Assembly (NCBI RefSeq): GCF_000006565.2
Contig: NC_031478.1
Coordinates: forward strand, 5,852,212 to 5,916,211
Length of the DNA: 64,000 nt
Source of the DNA: Toxoplasma gondii ME49
Taxonomy: Eukaryota; Apicomplexa; Conoidasida; Eucoccidiorida; Sarcocystidae
Direction: 5' to 3'
Within the stretch, counting starts at the first letter, position 1, and each line of letters starts with the position of its first letter. The position numbers and the translations under genes are program-made. Shown here piece after piece: positions 35,760-49,337 of this stretch. The notes under the pieces are model-generated. The model was not told the DNA's origin. It saw only the letters and a program-made list of their open reading frames with translations, and searched no databases.

Positions 35760-37825
35760 GGTGCCCCGGACCTCCTGTGTTGGGGACCTTCGAACTTTGA
35801 GAAAGGCGACACGCGAAATGCGAGTCCTTCGGAGCTTTTTCTACAGCTTTCATCACGGGAACCCCGCTCTCTTTTGTGAGGAAAGGAGAAAAAGAGAAGA
35901 AAACGAGACTCTCGAAGTCCGTGTCTCCTCTCGAGATCACAAGCGAGGCCAACTCCGCTCGTGAGGCGTGTTCTGAAGAGTCTTGGAGGCCCAGACTTTG
36001 GGAGCAGAGATGCTCAAGAAGCCCAGAGAGACGCGCTTCAATATCGTGGAACTTCAACAAACAGACGCATTCCTAGAGGCTTCCGCAGTCAGCTGAGCGC
36101 TCGGCTGTCAATACAGCTCGGGACAACTCACGGTGTGGCAAGCATCCGCGTCGAGAGACCTGCAGGTTTTGGAGAAGTTCCGCTCGCGTTAGAAGATGAG
36201 AACTCCACGAAGAAGACAGGAGGCCCGCGAGACACCAGTCAATTTCTCAACACTTCTTTCCGTGGGAAACAGCGAAACGCGGACTCACTCATTCACAGAA
36301 ACGCGGCGAAGCGGACTCGAGAGGGGCGACAGGCAGCCACACTTCCTCGATAAAGGGATTTCTTGTGCCGCACAGGACGAGAAAGACTCGCGAAGAGACT
36401 GGCAACCCAGGGAAGAACAACAACGAAGAAGGAAACCAGGCATTTATGCAGAGAAACGTTCAGAACAGGACGCCCAAAGTCGTGACAAGCGCACGGGGTC
36501 TCTCGAACCCCACGCGGGTGTGCCACGGTGTCTCTCAACGTACAGGAAAAAAGTCGCAGAAGTTCTACCTAAGAGACCTTGTCGCTTTTCAGAAGCCTCC
36601 GCGTTTTTTCACGAAGAAACGGAATAACTCCTTTGAGGTGTGGCGTGGGCGACTCTTTCTCGCCTTTGTCTTCTTGAGGAGCCGTCTGACGCAAGGCCCC
36701 CCCCTGGGGTTGAGAGCGGCGGCACGTTTCTTCCCCGTTTCCGCAGCGACACCGCTCTCGACGTCTTGCCATTTCTTCAAGAGTCGCCTCATCCTTTGAA
36801 GAGCTCCGGACTTGCCTTCGTCTGTCTGGACGAAGCAGTCGAATCTCGGAGAAGTTTTCGCAGCAGAGCGACCAGAATTTCCCTCACGGCTGCACGAACA
36901 GGCTCGGTGACGACGAGCTGAACGTCCACTGAGTCCCCAACCTTTGCAACACAATCGCTTGTTTCCGTTCGCACGCATGACCACAACGATAGACTCGGTT
37001 TGCGATTCTCTCCGAACCGCTCTAAGGGGCTTAATCCAGTGGAAAGTATCGAGGACCCCTATGGGAGTTTCTTGTCGGTTCCGCGCAACACCAGGTCGGT
37101 GCTTCCTTCGTTGCTTCAGCCGCAATTTAGAACTACATTGAAGTCTCGGGACGCTGAAATGTTCCCCACTTTCGCTGTCGCCGAAGCACTCCACTGGAAC
37201 CCTTTGGTGTGCAAGGAGGACCGGAAAACTGTGGTCTTTCGACGTCTGTGTCTGTGCCAATACCGTCCTGCTTTGCTTGACTGTTCCTCCCCTTCTTCTG
37301 ACTCAGCCCTCGGAGTTCGGAAGTATCGCTATATAGGTACAGAGTAGAGAACCGTCTGTGTCAAAGCAGAGAAGGTTCAAGGAGAAGGAAAGGCAGGCTT
37401 TCCAGAACGACTTGGAAACGCCTGGAGACATGTAGAGTTCTTCCGCGGCCTCCAGCAGGAACGAAAGAATCGCGTGTATGTTTAGATGCCCGCTGGATTC
37501 CAAGAAAGCTCGCCGCTAAAACAGTTTCTTTACTTCTTGTGTCTTGAGTAGCAGACTGTGAGCAGACATTTCTCGTTGAGCCAAAGTGCGTCCACCAGCG
37601 CGTGGTGTGACTAAACTGGAAATCAGGTGTACCGTCACATAGGAGTGAAACTGCGGTGGTGCCGGTAACGAAGTCGGTGTTCCTGTTGGGTTGTTACGAG
37701 CAGTGAGAAGACACAAGCGTTGCGAGAAGTACAGACACCCGGAATGCACCTCTCTACAGGGAAACAAAGTAAAAGTCAAGAGAAAATACTGGCAAAAAAA
37801 AGTCTCGGATGAGCAGAGAAAAGCG
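35760..37825. other. Region between CAP gene 2 and the derlin gene
   Basis: This should contain the promoter and leader of CAP gene 2 and the derlin 3' untranslated region, since both genes are on the - strand. The longest frame (37260-36589, -) opens with TTG, has no recognisable domain and no splice support. No other feature was seen. Confidence 0.5.
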
Positions 37826-40639
37826 TCATTTGCCCGAATTCTTCTCGGAGGTCGACTTCTTCAGTCGCATGAAGAACCGCTGAAACGCTCGCGGCGTCTC
37901 CAGCAGGCGCGGCCCGCCAAGGCGCAGCGGGAGGGTCTGCAAAACAACAGAAAAAAGGAAACTTCGTCGTTTTCCCTCTCTAGCACCACAAACAAACGCT
38001 CGCTCACAATGCAACCGAGAAAAAAGTTTCTACGGTGTCTCTGAAAAAAAACAGCCGCATGCGCACCTTCAAGTGGATCCTCGACCACAGGATTTTCATA
38101 TATATATATATATATCTAGGTATGCAGACGTACATATATGTATATATATATATATATATTATAGTTCTTATAGTGGACATTTGTAACCAGATGCGACATT
38201 GCCCTCGTCTGCCTTTCACACGTCCGTTAGACTGAACTCAGTCTTTTCACTCTTCGGATTTCCACGGTTTTTCATCTGCGCCTCTTGGAAGGAGTGTGTA
38301 CTCGAGGTCTTTATTATCATATGCGTCGTATCCTCCGCTGCGAACTGCAGCTTCTCGCCCTGTCTCGCTCTGTGCCTACTGGGCGCTTCCCACAAAACTC
38401 AAACCTTCCGCCTGCACAACCGAGTGAGCCCCGGTCGCTACTCAAGGTCCACAAGAGGACAGCGATCGGACAGAGTGCACGGATGGCCTGTGGCGCCCCC
38501 ACTCGCATCCTCTGAAGCGGAGCGGAGAGTCTTGTCCATGGAAAGTCGCTCACCCGCTCTCTCTCTCGCAAAACCATCTTTCCTCACCTGCGTGAGAAAC
38601 CAGTAGAGCTCGCCTGAACAGACTCCCAGGAGACCCGGGACGGCGGCGCGGAGGTCCTGAGCATGCAAGACGTCAACGGCGGCCAAGCCGTAGGGCAGGA
38701 ATTTATGTGGAAGTCTGATGCCCATGATCAGCGACACAGACGCCTCTGGATTCGAGCGACAAGCCTGGTAGAGCGCAGCACTGGAAAGTGAAGAGGCGAA
38801 GAAGGGGAGTTTGAGCGACCCTGCAATCAGCGACAGAGTCGCAAACTGGAAGAGGAGGAACTTCAAAGTCTCTGCAGACCGCGCCGCCGCCAGGGCGTCG
38901 CTTGAGGCTTCCGCGAGGCCTCGCGCCGTGGCGGATTCCCCGGCGTTCTCGGATTTCTTCAGCAAAAATGAACCGCGCGACGAGGCACTCCAGTCCCCCC
39001 GCGCCGCGGCGCCCAGCCCTCGCCTGAGAGGCTTCGTCGCGGCGCGAGAACCGTCAAGTGCCCGAATCGAGCCCAGCGCGCCCGGAGCGAGCGCGGCTGT
39101 CTCCTCCAGGTGCCGGAGACTCGTGTACGCTCCGTAGATCCGCAGAGCCGTCCCGAGAGATGGCGCCCCGAAGAAAGTCCCCGCGGTGAATGGGCGCCAG
39201 AACTCGAAGGCCCGCAGCACGCGCGGCGCATGCATGGCGAGCTGTTCGGGCGCGAGAAGGCCCTCGGGCTCGGCTCCTTGCGGGGGCGGGAAGGCGAGAG
39301 GAGACTGTGGGGTGCGCCCAGGCTGTGTCTGGGAAGAGTCTCGCGGGCGCCCGAGAATGCCAGGTGTCTTGGTGCAGACGAAGCTCGCCAGCGTCGGTGA
39401 CGACAGCAGAGTCAGCAGCACAGAGGCAGCGCAGTAGAAACGCGTAACCGCTGGCACACCCAGGCAGAAGGAGGCGAGGCGGGAGAGCGGCCGGCGAACG
39501 AACCGCGCGTTCGCGGTCGACACTCGGTCCCCGACTTTGGAGAGGGCCTGACGTCTCCGGAAAGCCGGCAGTCGCCTCGAAAAAGAGGGACCGAGGCCCC
39601 CGGCGCCTCCGCGGAGGGAGAACAGCCACTGGAGGTCTCCGTCGCGCTGCGAGAAGCCATCTGGATTGGATGCAGAGGCAGCGGTGGGCGCGAGAAGAGA
39701 CGCGTGGAGATTCGAAGGTGCGACGCCTTCTGTCTCTTCGTCGCACCTCGAGTGGAGACGCGCGTCCGCGACTGGTGGAAGAGAACCTGCAAGAGAGTCA
39801 CCACATTGACGCCCAGGAGACGTTACTGCGTTCCGAGCGTCCTTTCCGGAGTTTGCTTGCAGAGGAGAGAGACGGGAGGGGGGCAGTGCAGCGGCGAGCG
39901 CATGCAGAGGAGTCGTTTCCGACGTGTGCGAAGATGGAGAGCCAGCCGGTCCAGAAGAGACTGAAGAAGTCGGGAGAGCGAGCGCCGACGAGGCAGGTGA
40001 AGCAGGAAGAGACAGAGACGAGTAGGGAAAGAGAGTTTGATCAGGAAACGCGAGTCTGGACTGCAGAAGGTTCGAGGAGAGCGTACGGATGAGAGGCAGC
40101 GCGTGAGCGTCCCTGGAGAGCTGAAGGAGATGCGCATGCCCCGAGGAGGGGAAGACACAGAGAAGCAGAAAGCAAACGAGGAGAGACGGAAGGACAGACG
40201 AACAGAAGGAAGAAACAGAAGACCGCAGGGAAGAGACAGATGCACACGAGAGAGAGACAGAGGAGAGTGGAACGGCCGCGGATATGAGAGGAAGAACAGA
40301 CAAAGGCTCTGAAGAAGCAATTTCACTTGCAGCTGCTGTTGAAGAAGCAGAACGAACGCCAGAAGGCTTCATAGTCGCAGAGAGTGAAGTCGAGGAGGGC
40401 CGACGCCGGCAGGAAGGACTCCGAGAGGCTGCAGAGGAGAGGCGTCCAGCAGGAAGCTCGCGACCCTGGGTTTCACTCTTGACGCACGAAGACGCGGAGA
40501 TGGAGGAAGACGGCCGAGGAGAGGCACCACGAGAAAAAGGCAGAGGAGAGCTTCGGCGGCTGCAAAAGTCGCCGGCGACGGAATGGCTGGCCGAGTGAGG
40601 GACTGAGGAACGCATTTCGAAACGAGGGGAATTCGGCAT
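37826..40639 (-). CDS. Derlin-like rhomboid pseudoprotease, long N-terminal extension, probable apicoplast-type (two exons, about 720 aa)
   Basis: Exons 40639-38588 and 37936-37826, phase 0 (CAG|GTGAGG to TTTTGCAG). The derlin core occupies about residues 390-700. It has a helix around FCLGVPAVTRFY, the family WR motif in FEFWRPFTAGTFFG, then helices around LLFQFATLSLIAGS and MGIRLPHKFLPYGL, and GLLGVCSGELYWF, matching the derlin G-x-x-x-G helix. No rhomboid Ser/His dyad was seen, as expected of derlins, which move proteins across membranes in ERAD or, in apicomplexans, in the SELMA machinery of the apicoplast. Residues 1-390 are Ser/Ala/Pro-rich. A strongly hydrophobic segment near 143-163 (LPSLLVCFLLLCVFP) would serve as a recessed signal peptide followed by a transit peptide. 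Apicoplast location is inferred from this and not proven. Human derlins are about 250 aa. A later Met (about residue 90) is an alternative start. About 90 residues of low complexity are inserted after the LRHLEE segment. Confidence 0.8.
38097..38162. repeat. Two (TA)n tracts in the derlin intron
   Basis: TA tracts at about 38097-38115 and 38139-38162, inside the only derlin intron (38587-37937). Confidence 0.9.
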
Positions 40640-42936
40640 TCTTCAGAAAACAAGACAAGCTTTTTGATCCGGAGAAGGTGATGGAGCGGCGCGAGAGGGG
40701 AAGAGAAAGACGCGGAGAGAACGGTCGCGTGGAAGGCTGGAAACGGAGGCAGGAGGTTGAAGGGGAGAACGGCGGAAGATGGAGCGGATGAGGACTCACA
40801 CGAAAGACGCAGAAGCGTCGGGAGGAAAAGAGAAGAAACGCGAAGAAGAAAGGTTTTCAGAAAAGCTGTGGCAGAGACACCAGGGCATGGAGACAAAACG
40901 TCGAGTCGAAAGGACGGGGAGACACGGCGTCAGAGAGAGTGGAAGAGCGCGAAACGACTCGTCGGCACCTCACACACACACTCCGAACTCTGCGTGAGAA
41001 GCATCTGCAAGAAAAACGAACAGATTCCACAGTCTTGTTTGTTCAGGGGAAGAAGGGACTGGCCCTCGCGCATCGCGCGACGCACGAGGGCACAACGACC
41101 AAGGACGGACATCCCGCACCCGCCGCCTGCCAGCTCCAGGCAAAGAAATGACCTGCGTGGAGAGAAAAACGTTAAACCTGCCTACCCGGAGCAAGAAGGG
41201 GCAGAAGCAATCGAGAAATTGACTTCTGAAAAAAAGAAAGGTCGCAGCACACCGGACTCTTTGCATGCGAATTTCCGGGCGAGACGCCAGCTCTTACGGT
41301 CGAGAGGCGGGAGTCGCGGAAAAATCCCGGAGACAGTGTGTTGAGGCCGTCCCTGCAGACACACGGATGGAGATCGCGGACAGGCTGGGAAGGAAGCGAA
41401 AGCGGAGGCATGCGGAGATCTGCCTCTCCAGACGACGAAGAAAGGATCTTTTCAGCGTTCCCTTTCAAGGAGGACCTTCAAGAACCGTGGAACGGAGGAC
41501 CGTGCGCCACCAGCGGCCAGAAGCGGAAACGCTGAGAACGAGACAAACGACCCGCGCAACGTCGGGCAAAAGACCGTGAAAGGTCGAGCAGGGAGAGCGG
41601 CGGTTCTGGAGACATATGTATCCTTTTTTCTACGGGAAGTTCCTTTTTTCTCAGTTTGGAATCGGTTACGTAGAAGCGCCCAGCTGACCCGACGCGTGTC
41701 TACTACACCCGCGGCAGGCTTTTGGTGGGTCTGGCAAGTTGCGCTTGGAAGCAGCGTCTTCCAGTGGAGTTCGTCATTTCGCTACAGCTTCTCTACGGCT
41801 TCAACTTTGACGTCCTTTGTTTGAAAATTCCAGTTGAGGGATTGACGTTCAGCAGACAAATCGAGTTCCTCAGCCGCGCGTCTCTCGCCTGGGTGACCCC
41901 TCTCTGTCTTCCCGTCTCCGTGTTCCCTGGCTGTCGTTTGCTGCGTTTCCCTACCTGGAGTCCGCAAAAAGAAAGGCTCCCCTAACTTCTCCGTTTCCTG
42001 CGCGCATGTCAGGGCCGTTCTCGTCTTGCGGCTCTAAGTTGCTGTGCTGGACAACTCTTCAACAGAAGTCCCAGGTGAAGTGCTCCCAAACGGAACTCGC
42101 CGCGTGGAGTGTCGCGGCGTCCTTGTCTAGGAGTTTTCCTGCTCTTTCGACAGTTCTGTCTTCGTCTTGTGAAAGGCTTTATCCCCCAGTCTGCGCAGCT
42201 TTTCTCAGTTCCAACCTCAGTTCCAACGCCACCAAATGCTTCGCGTGAGTCGTGAGGAACGGACTTCCAAAATGTCTCCATGATTGATCGAAACCGAGAC
42301 GGCACCGGACTGCGACAGCTCGCCGCCACCCTGCTGGATTTTTTCAGGATCCGACGACCGACCCACCGACCGCCCCGTCCGTATTTGCCACTCTGGTCAG
42401 ACACTCTCCAAGCAGGTCGGCAGAGACGGACGAAAAAAAAAGCAACGCGGGGAATGAATAGAAAAAAGGTGGAAGCTGAAGCGCCATGCCAGACGCTTCG
42501 GACTCCTCGTCCGTGGATGTGTGCCTGTACACCCGAAGAACCGACACTGGAAGCTGAGACCTCAGGGATCGGCCTGATCCTCTGCTGCGTCCTCGAACTC
42601 CACTTGGTGAACCAAGAAGGATTCTCCTGACTGCGTCTCTGGCAGACCGGGTGAGTTCGCTGGCTCACCGCGACCCGACGCGGTCGTCAAAAACACGACG
42701 CCTCTTGGATTTGGAACGCACAAACTGGAACGTTCGACGGAGGCATCGACCGCGTCCCCGTTGAGGTCTGACTCCGTTTTCCAAAGTCGCTGGGGATGCG
42801 GGAGTGAGCGTGTCTGCGTCTCGATTTCTCAGCGTCGCTCAAGCGCGGCCGCCAGGTGCGTGAGACTGTCACGAGGAGCTACAGACGACTGTTATCCTTC
42901 GGCTCTTGCCCGCTCTCGGAACGCTGAGCTGCGAAA
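40640..42936. promoter_or_regulatory. Divergent upstream region of the derlin and glycine cleavage T-protein genes
   Basis: The derlin start (-) and the T-protein start (+) are 2.3 kb apart with nothing convincing between, so both promoters must lie here. An AGAGACG motif in reverse orientation (CGTCTCT) occurs at 42634-42640; (A/T)GAGACG is a known Toxoplasma promoter heptamer, but one copy is weak evidence. Frames at 40757-41344 (+) and 42009-42668 (-) lack known motifs and were not accepted as genes. Confidence 0.4.
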
Positions 42937-44532
42937 ATGGCTTTTCTAGGCCGCGTCGGCGGTCCACGACGTCTCGACGGCTCTTCCAGTTCCCTCGCCT
43001 ATCGCTTCCCTCGGTCTCTCTCTGTCACTTCTTCTTCTTCGGCCCTGTCCTCTGCACCGTTCGTTTTTCCGGAACTTTTCGCATGTCTTCGTCAACCCCC
43101 CGGCGCCTTCCACGCTTCCCGAGTGCGGACGCGAACGCTCTCTCTCGGGAACCGTTCGTCGTCTTCTCCCCCACTCACTTCCTGCTCGTTGCCTACGCGT
43201 TCGCTCGCTTCTGCCGGCGCGCAGCAGACCAGCTGGCGACGACCCAACTTCTCGTTTGGCTTGCAGGAGAGACGCATGGACAAGACACACGACCTCTACG
43301 TTCAGACGCCTCACGAGAAGCGCCTGCAAGGCGTCTGTAGCCGTCAGGTTACACCTGTGGAGTCGAGTAGCAGTCCTGCCGTCCAGCGACGCGCCTTGCA
43401 TGCGTCGGCAGTTTCTTCGCGGAGCCGGAGCCGAAGCGCTCGAGTCGCCCTCTCGTCCTCGCCTCTGATGAGTGCAGCGGAACGCTCCTTTTCCAAAACG
43501 AAAGACACGACTCCGCTGCATGCACCCTCAGGATCCTCGAAGTCTCGCTCTCGTTCTGGCAAGTCGTCCACTTGGTGCTCGCTCCTGTCCGGTTCGCCGG
43601 TCTCCTGGACGAAGTCTCTCCAGAGGGTGGCGCTTCCCCTCACTTGGCGGTTCGCCTCTGACTCTGTTCTGCCGTCTGACTCTTGTCTTCCACTGCGCCC
43701 GCCTTCCGGTGGACTGTGTGTGTCCAGCTGTTCTTTGAATCGTGGGCGTTCCTTCCCCCCTCGACTCGGACGAAGCGTACTCCTCCCTCCGATGAAGACG
43801 CTCAGCTCGAACACAAAAGGTGCGGTCCAAGCCGCTTGGGGGTTGCGGCGTTTCGCAGTTGCTGCATGCGGGAAAAAGACGTCTCCGCAAACGTGCAGAG
43901 GCGAGACACACTCTGCGTTCTGGCCGTCCCCTGGTCTGCAGTGTATGTACACCTCAGGGGCGGGGAGCCAAAACGTGGACTGCGGAAACGCGAGCTGTTC
44001 GCCGTCGCCAGAGCCGCCGAGCAGCGACAACGTTCCCGGAACTGAGAGGGCGAACTCTTCTGAGAAAAGCGCTTCTTCAGAAAGTCCACACTCCACCTCC
44101 GGGTCAGGTGTACGTACACCTCAGCCCGCGACTCCGGCTGTATGTGCCGGTGACGAAAGAGGCCCAGGCACATCAGAGCCGCTCTCGCGTTTCGCGGCGT
44201 CCAGCACCCAGGCGTCTCCTTCGTCTGATCCGTTATCCAGAGTGACTCCGTCTCCTTCAGGGTCCTCTGTCTCTCGCCCTGCTTCTTCTGCAGTTCGGCC
44301 TTCACCTCTGCATGAAGTACATGCAAGCCTCGGCGCAAAGTTCGTTAAGTAAGAAGAAAAACGAAGGTGGGGAAAAGAAAAGACAGGGACGACGAGGACT
44401 CCATCTCAAGCTTGATGTCCATTTCTGAGAGTTCATCCCTGAGCTGTGTGGAACAGCTTCACGTCGAGATTTGTTTCTGTTCTTTTGTCCTGCTACACAT
44501 TCATTATGTGCAGATATGCACCTGCCCATCAA

Positions 44533-44577
<45 letters not shown>

Positions 44578-45662
44578 ATATGTATATATATATATACATG
44601 TATTTAACCGTATGTTGGCGTCGGTATGTCTGGTGTTAGCGACTGGAGATGGGGCCGCCTGTGCAGCAGGTGAGTTTATCGTGTCTTGTTTGGACTTTTC
44701 CGCGCGTTTTTTCCCCACGGTGTTTCTTTTCGCGAGTTCTGTTGGGTTTCTGAGAGCTTCGTCTTCTCGGCGGTGAGACGTTCTCCTCCCCCAGGGCGTC
44801 TCGGGACGCGCAGTCGTGGTTCCTTTGTCGGTTGACCTGCCTGCGGCGATCAGGTTTTATGGCTTGCTCCTGCCTTTCGCGTACGAAGGGGAGGGCGTCG
44901 TCAGTTCGCATCTCCACACCCGCACATGCGCCTCGCTCTTCGATCTCGCGTACCGCCAACACTATCGGTGAGCTCTGCAGCGAGAGAAGACAGGCACAGG
45001 AAGAAAAGGAGAGAGGCGAGGCGAAGATGTTAAGCCGGCCCACAGAAGAGAAGACAAGCTGAGGAGAGGGAGGCCGCGCGCAAGAGAGAGAGTGAGTGAG
45101 AGTGAGAGTGACAGAGAGCTCAAAAGAAGGAGCTCGTGATCGGCCAAGAGAGAGCAGTCGTCTGTCTCAAGTCCAGGCGCAGCTGCGGGTAGGTCTTCTT
45201 CCCCACTTCGCGTAGTCTTCCCTCCTCTCCTCTTTCGTCTTTCTTCTGGCCTTGCTTCGCTCTTCGGTGGCTTCCATCACGACGAGCTCTGACCATTAAA
45301 GACGTTTTCTCGCTGCATGCGTTTTCAAGGATTCGGGGTGACAACGCCGCGCAGTTCCTCGAGCGTCTCGTCGTTGGAGATATCCAGAGTAAGCCGCCAG
45401 AACTTCAAATGCACTGTTTCGCGGAAGCGTTCCGCAATTTCTCTCCATGTTGCGCACACAGAAAGACTCCGCCAGGCTTCACTCTCGCCTCTTGGTCGCC
45501 TAGAGGTTTCCAAGTCTTATAACCCATATATATATATATATATATATATATACTTATACAAGCTACCATATATATGCGTATGGGCGTATAGGTTTGTCAG
45601 CGCCTTTCACCGATATTGATAGGTATATACGCATATGCCTCTGCATCTGTCTGACCCAGCTA

Positions 45663-45702
<40 letters not shown>

Positions 45703-48029
45703 TTACATGCAGATGCCCGTGAGTATGTGTCTGCATATGTAACCACACACATATGCATCATAGGTGCCGGGGCTTGTCGCGTGAGAGGTGTGGAGGAATT
45801 CGCGTGGAGTTTTCGTCTTTTGTTGGGTTGTGTGTTTTCCAGCTTTTCTGCAGATGCTGTGTCAACCTTTGTTGCATGTCAGTTGGCCGCTTTTTTGGAC
45901 GTCCTTAGAGTGTGACAAATTATTCGACTCGCTCTCGAGCTCTGCGTCTGCGTTTTCCCCTGGTGCGTTACTCTGCTTCTCAGGTCTGCTGGAGACTGAA
46001 AGCCGCTTTACGCTCTTCACCAATGAACAAGGTGGAATTGAAGATGACGTCATCGTTGCTGTTCATCGAGACTTCCTGCTAATTATCGGAAACGCATGCA
46101 ACAAATCCAAAATTCTTTCCCGCCTCGACGCCGAGGCCGCTGAAGCTCGAGGCCGAGGTACGTCCACAGTCCCAGCTATTTAAAAACAGCCATATGAATA
46201 AACATGTTATATATATATATATATATATATATAAGTGTGCATACGTAATTGATTGCTGGTGTGCCTTTATTTTTCTGTTGCATGCATTTGCGTATGTCTC
46301 GTCTGGTCCGCCCGTCTCGTCCTTGACGAGATTCGGAGTTTGCCTTTCTCTGTTCACTTTTTTTTCAGGGTGTTTCGTGGAAGAATGTGGTTTTTTCACT
46401 GACTGCATGCACATGTGTTCGAGATCAGGTTCCAGAAGCAGCTGTCGTTTTTGCGCTCTTTGTGAAGACGTTTCTGTGCTTCTGTTTCGGAGGTGAGGCT
46501 GCGCCCTGGATTTTCTCGTTGTCCGCGAGCGTTTGAAAATCTTTTTTAACTTCTGTATGTCTCTTTTCCGTCGATTTTAGGCCAAACCGTGACAGTGGAG
46601 GCAGTAGAGGACTACACGCTCTTGAGTGTACAGGGACCTCAGGCGATGGACGTGATGAGTCAAGCCGTAAATCTTTCGAACGCAGACCTCGTCCGAATGC
46701 CTTTCATGAGCAGTACGTAGAAATGAAAAAAAGGAAAGCGGTTTCTACCGTAGTTCTTGTCGCGTTAAAAAAGTAGAGGCGGGAAGGAAGAGGCATGCGA
46801 TGTCATCCTTGTCATGAATGGCTCCTAGTAAAATATGAGAGAGGACCGTTATTTTTTATTTTTCTCGGAGAGAAAGGGGGAGACGATATGCGGGTATTGT
46901 CTCTATCTCCAAGGACTTATTTCAAAAAAAAGAGGAAAGTGAGACTGAGTCCGCATCTGCATCATTGGCGCTTCTTGCTGTGTGCCTGTCATCTCCCTGG
47001 CTGCTGCTGCTTTTATTCATCTCCTCCGGAAATCGCTGTCGAATTCTGAATTGTTTTTTTGGATTTGTGGGCGATCCTGTCTCTCTCGTGCCTCAGCCCG
47101 AGCTCGCGTTTTTTGCAGTCGACTTCTTCTTTTTTCCTTTCCTGAGCAATTTTTTTCTTTTCTCAATTGCTTCCAGGCTACCTCTGCTCGGTGGAAGGCG
47201 TCGCCTGCGTGTTGACGCGCTGCGGTTTCTCTGGGGAGGACGGTTTCGAGGTGAGGGGGAAACTCCGGAAACTATAAAAATCAATTCTTCTTTTCCGTCT
47301 CACTGTCCAAAGCATCGCTGGGCGTCAAAGCACGCTTCCGCGTCTTCACGTTCCTGTGTGCATACCCAGAGTCAGATATATATATATATATATATGCATA
47401 TATGCATATATACATGTTTGCATCTGTGCGTATGTATAGGATTGTACAGACGTTACCATAGAGGGAACGCTACAGAGACAGGGAGAGAGAACAAGATAGA
47501 TTCGAGCAGCGTGAGGCGGGGGGAGAAGGAGATGCAGACCCAGCGACATGAGGAGAGAGAGAAAGAGACAGACACGACGATCTGGAGAGAGTCAGACATC
47601 GACAGAAAGGGTACGAAAGAAAAGGTCGATCTGAAGAGAGTGAGGAAGGGAGAGAGAGACGTCTGGGTCAGGGGAGAGGTTGAGAGAAGAAAGGCGATTC
47701 GCGCATGTGTCTGTGTCTGTGCGTCTGACATCCTCAGATTTCTTTGCCAGCGTCAGAGGCGACAAGGATTTTCTCGATTCTTCTGGAAAAGTCTTCTCTG
47801 CTGCGTCCCGCCGGCGTCGGCGCGCGAGACACTCTCCGGCAAGAGGCAGGACTCTGTCAGTTCGACCTCGACATCGACGAACAAACGACCCCCGTCGAGG
47901 CGGCATTGGGGTGGACAGTCGGTGAGCAAGTCGCCTCGTTACATGTCGTTTTTTTTTCTTCTCACTGTCTCGCTGAATGCGCTTCTCAAAAAACCGACAG
48001 TGAAACGCTTTCAACGGCAACAATAATAA

Positions 48030-48070
<41 letters not shown>

Positions 48071-48223
48071 GTTTGTCGCCGTTGACCTTCAGCGACACCG
48101 TTGTGATATGTATGTGCGTGAATGTCTGTGTTTATTTCTCGTGTTGGATTCGTCTCTCTCTGTCTTTTGTTTGTCCATGTGTGTCAAATATATATATGTC
48201 TGTATATCCTTGTCATTCTATGC

Positions 48224-48257
<34 letters not shown>

Positions 48258-49299
48258 TCGAGTTTTCTTCTTTGTCTCTGTGCGTCTCTATCTGTATACG
48301 AGGTGGACATGTTCCTACAATGAGAAGACAGGTGCTGAACGGATGTAAATGGAGACTGTAGTTTTCGAACTTCGAGGGGATTTCGCCACGGGTCCATTTT
48401 GCGAGTTTGCGTCCTCTGTCTGTCCATGGTGTCTACAAGCGTTTCCGCCCTCTCTCTGAATGAATGTTTCGTATTTCTCTCATTCCGTTTTTATTTCTTC
48501 ACGAGTCTTCGTCGTTCTCGGCTTCTTCTGTGTCTTTCGTCCGCATTCGCCAGGTCGGCGGCGGCGGCAGGAGGCGAATTTTCCAGGCGCCGCTCGAATT
48601 CTCGCGCAGCTGGCGCAGCAGCAGTTGCTGCAGAATCAGACGAGAAAAGGTCCGGCTTCCGTGGACGCGCTGCAGAAGGCACTTGCCGCCGAGGCCGAGA
48701 AGGCAGGCCTTCGAGAAGAGAATCGTCTGCGGCGCAAACGCGTCGGCCTCTGCCTGCCTGCCGGAGGCGGGTCGTCTAAAGGTCAGCGAGAAAGCAGACA
48801 GCGGGGGAGACCTCGACAGACGGGAGAGGCGAGAGATGAGGAAGAAAAGCGAAAAAGGATAGACCTGCGATCGACTGTGGGGACATCATAGGACAGACCA
48901 GATGGCAGCTTGTGGCCTCCGGGGTCATGGGATCTGGAGGAGGCCAGTTTCGAGAACTTCGTCCATTCTTTTTTCTTTTTTTCATCGTGCATGCAGGAGT
49001 TACTGTTCGAGAAGAAGGAGGAAAGAATGTCGGCATCGTGACAAGCAGCTGTTTCGCCCCCTCGCTACAGCGAACCATCGGCATGGCTTATCTCGACCTT
49101 CCCTACACCCTGGTAGGCTCCCGATAAAGACAAGCACAGATAAATGTATTTCATGTCAACACGCGTATGTATCTCCGATTCACCGCCTGAGAAAACGCGA
49201 AAAAGTACGCATATATATATATATATATCTGAAACTAGGGATAATAAACTTTACAAAGACACAAACGTATCGATATATGCTCAAAAACAACAGGTCCAA

Positions 49300-49337
<38 letters not shown>

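Noticed and set aside
36589..37260. 223-codon frame on the - strand upstream of CAP gene 2
   Set aside because: It opens with TTG, is Arg/Lys-rich without motifs, and lies where the derlin 3' untranslated region and the CAP promoter are expected.
40757..41344. 195-codon frame on the + strand, Arg/Lys/Glu-rich
   Set aside because: Purine-rich DNA commonly leaves such frames open; no motif and no splice support.
42009..42668. 219-codon frame on the - strand upstream of GCVT
   Set aside because: No family motif; likely chance frame in the promoter region.
42946..43521. 191-codon frame on the - strand opposite GCVT exon 1
   Set aside because: Antisense shadow of the GC-rich exon 1, which has the strong start context and joins in phase to T-protein motifs.
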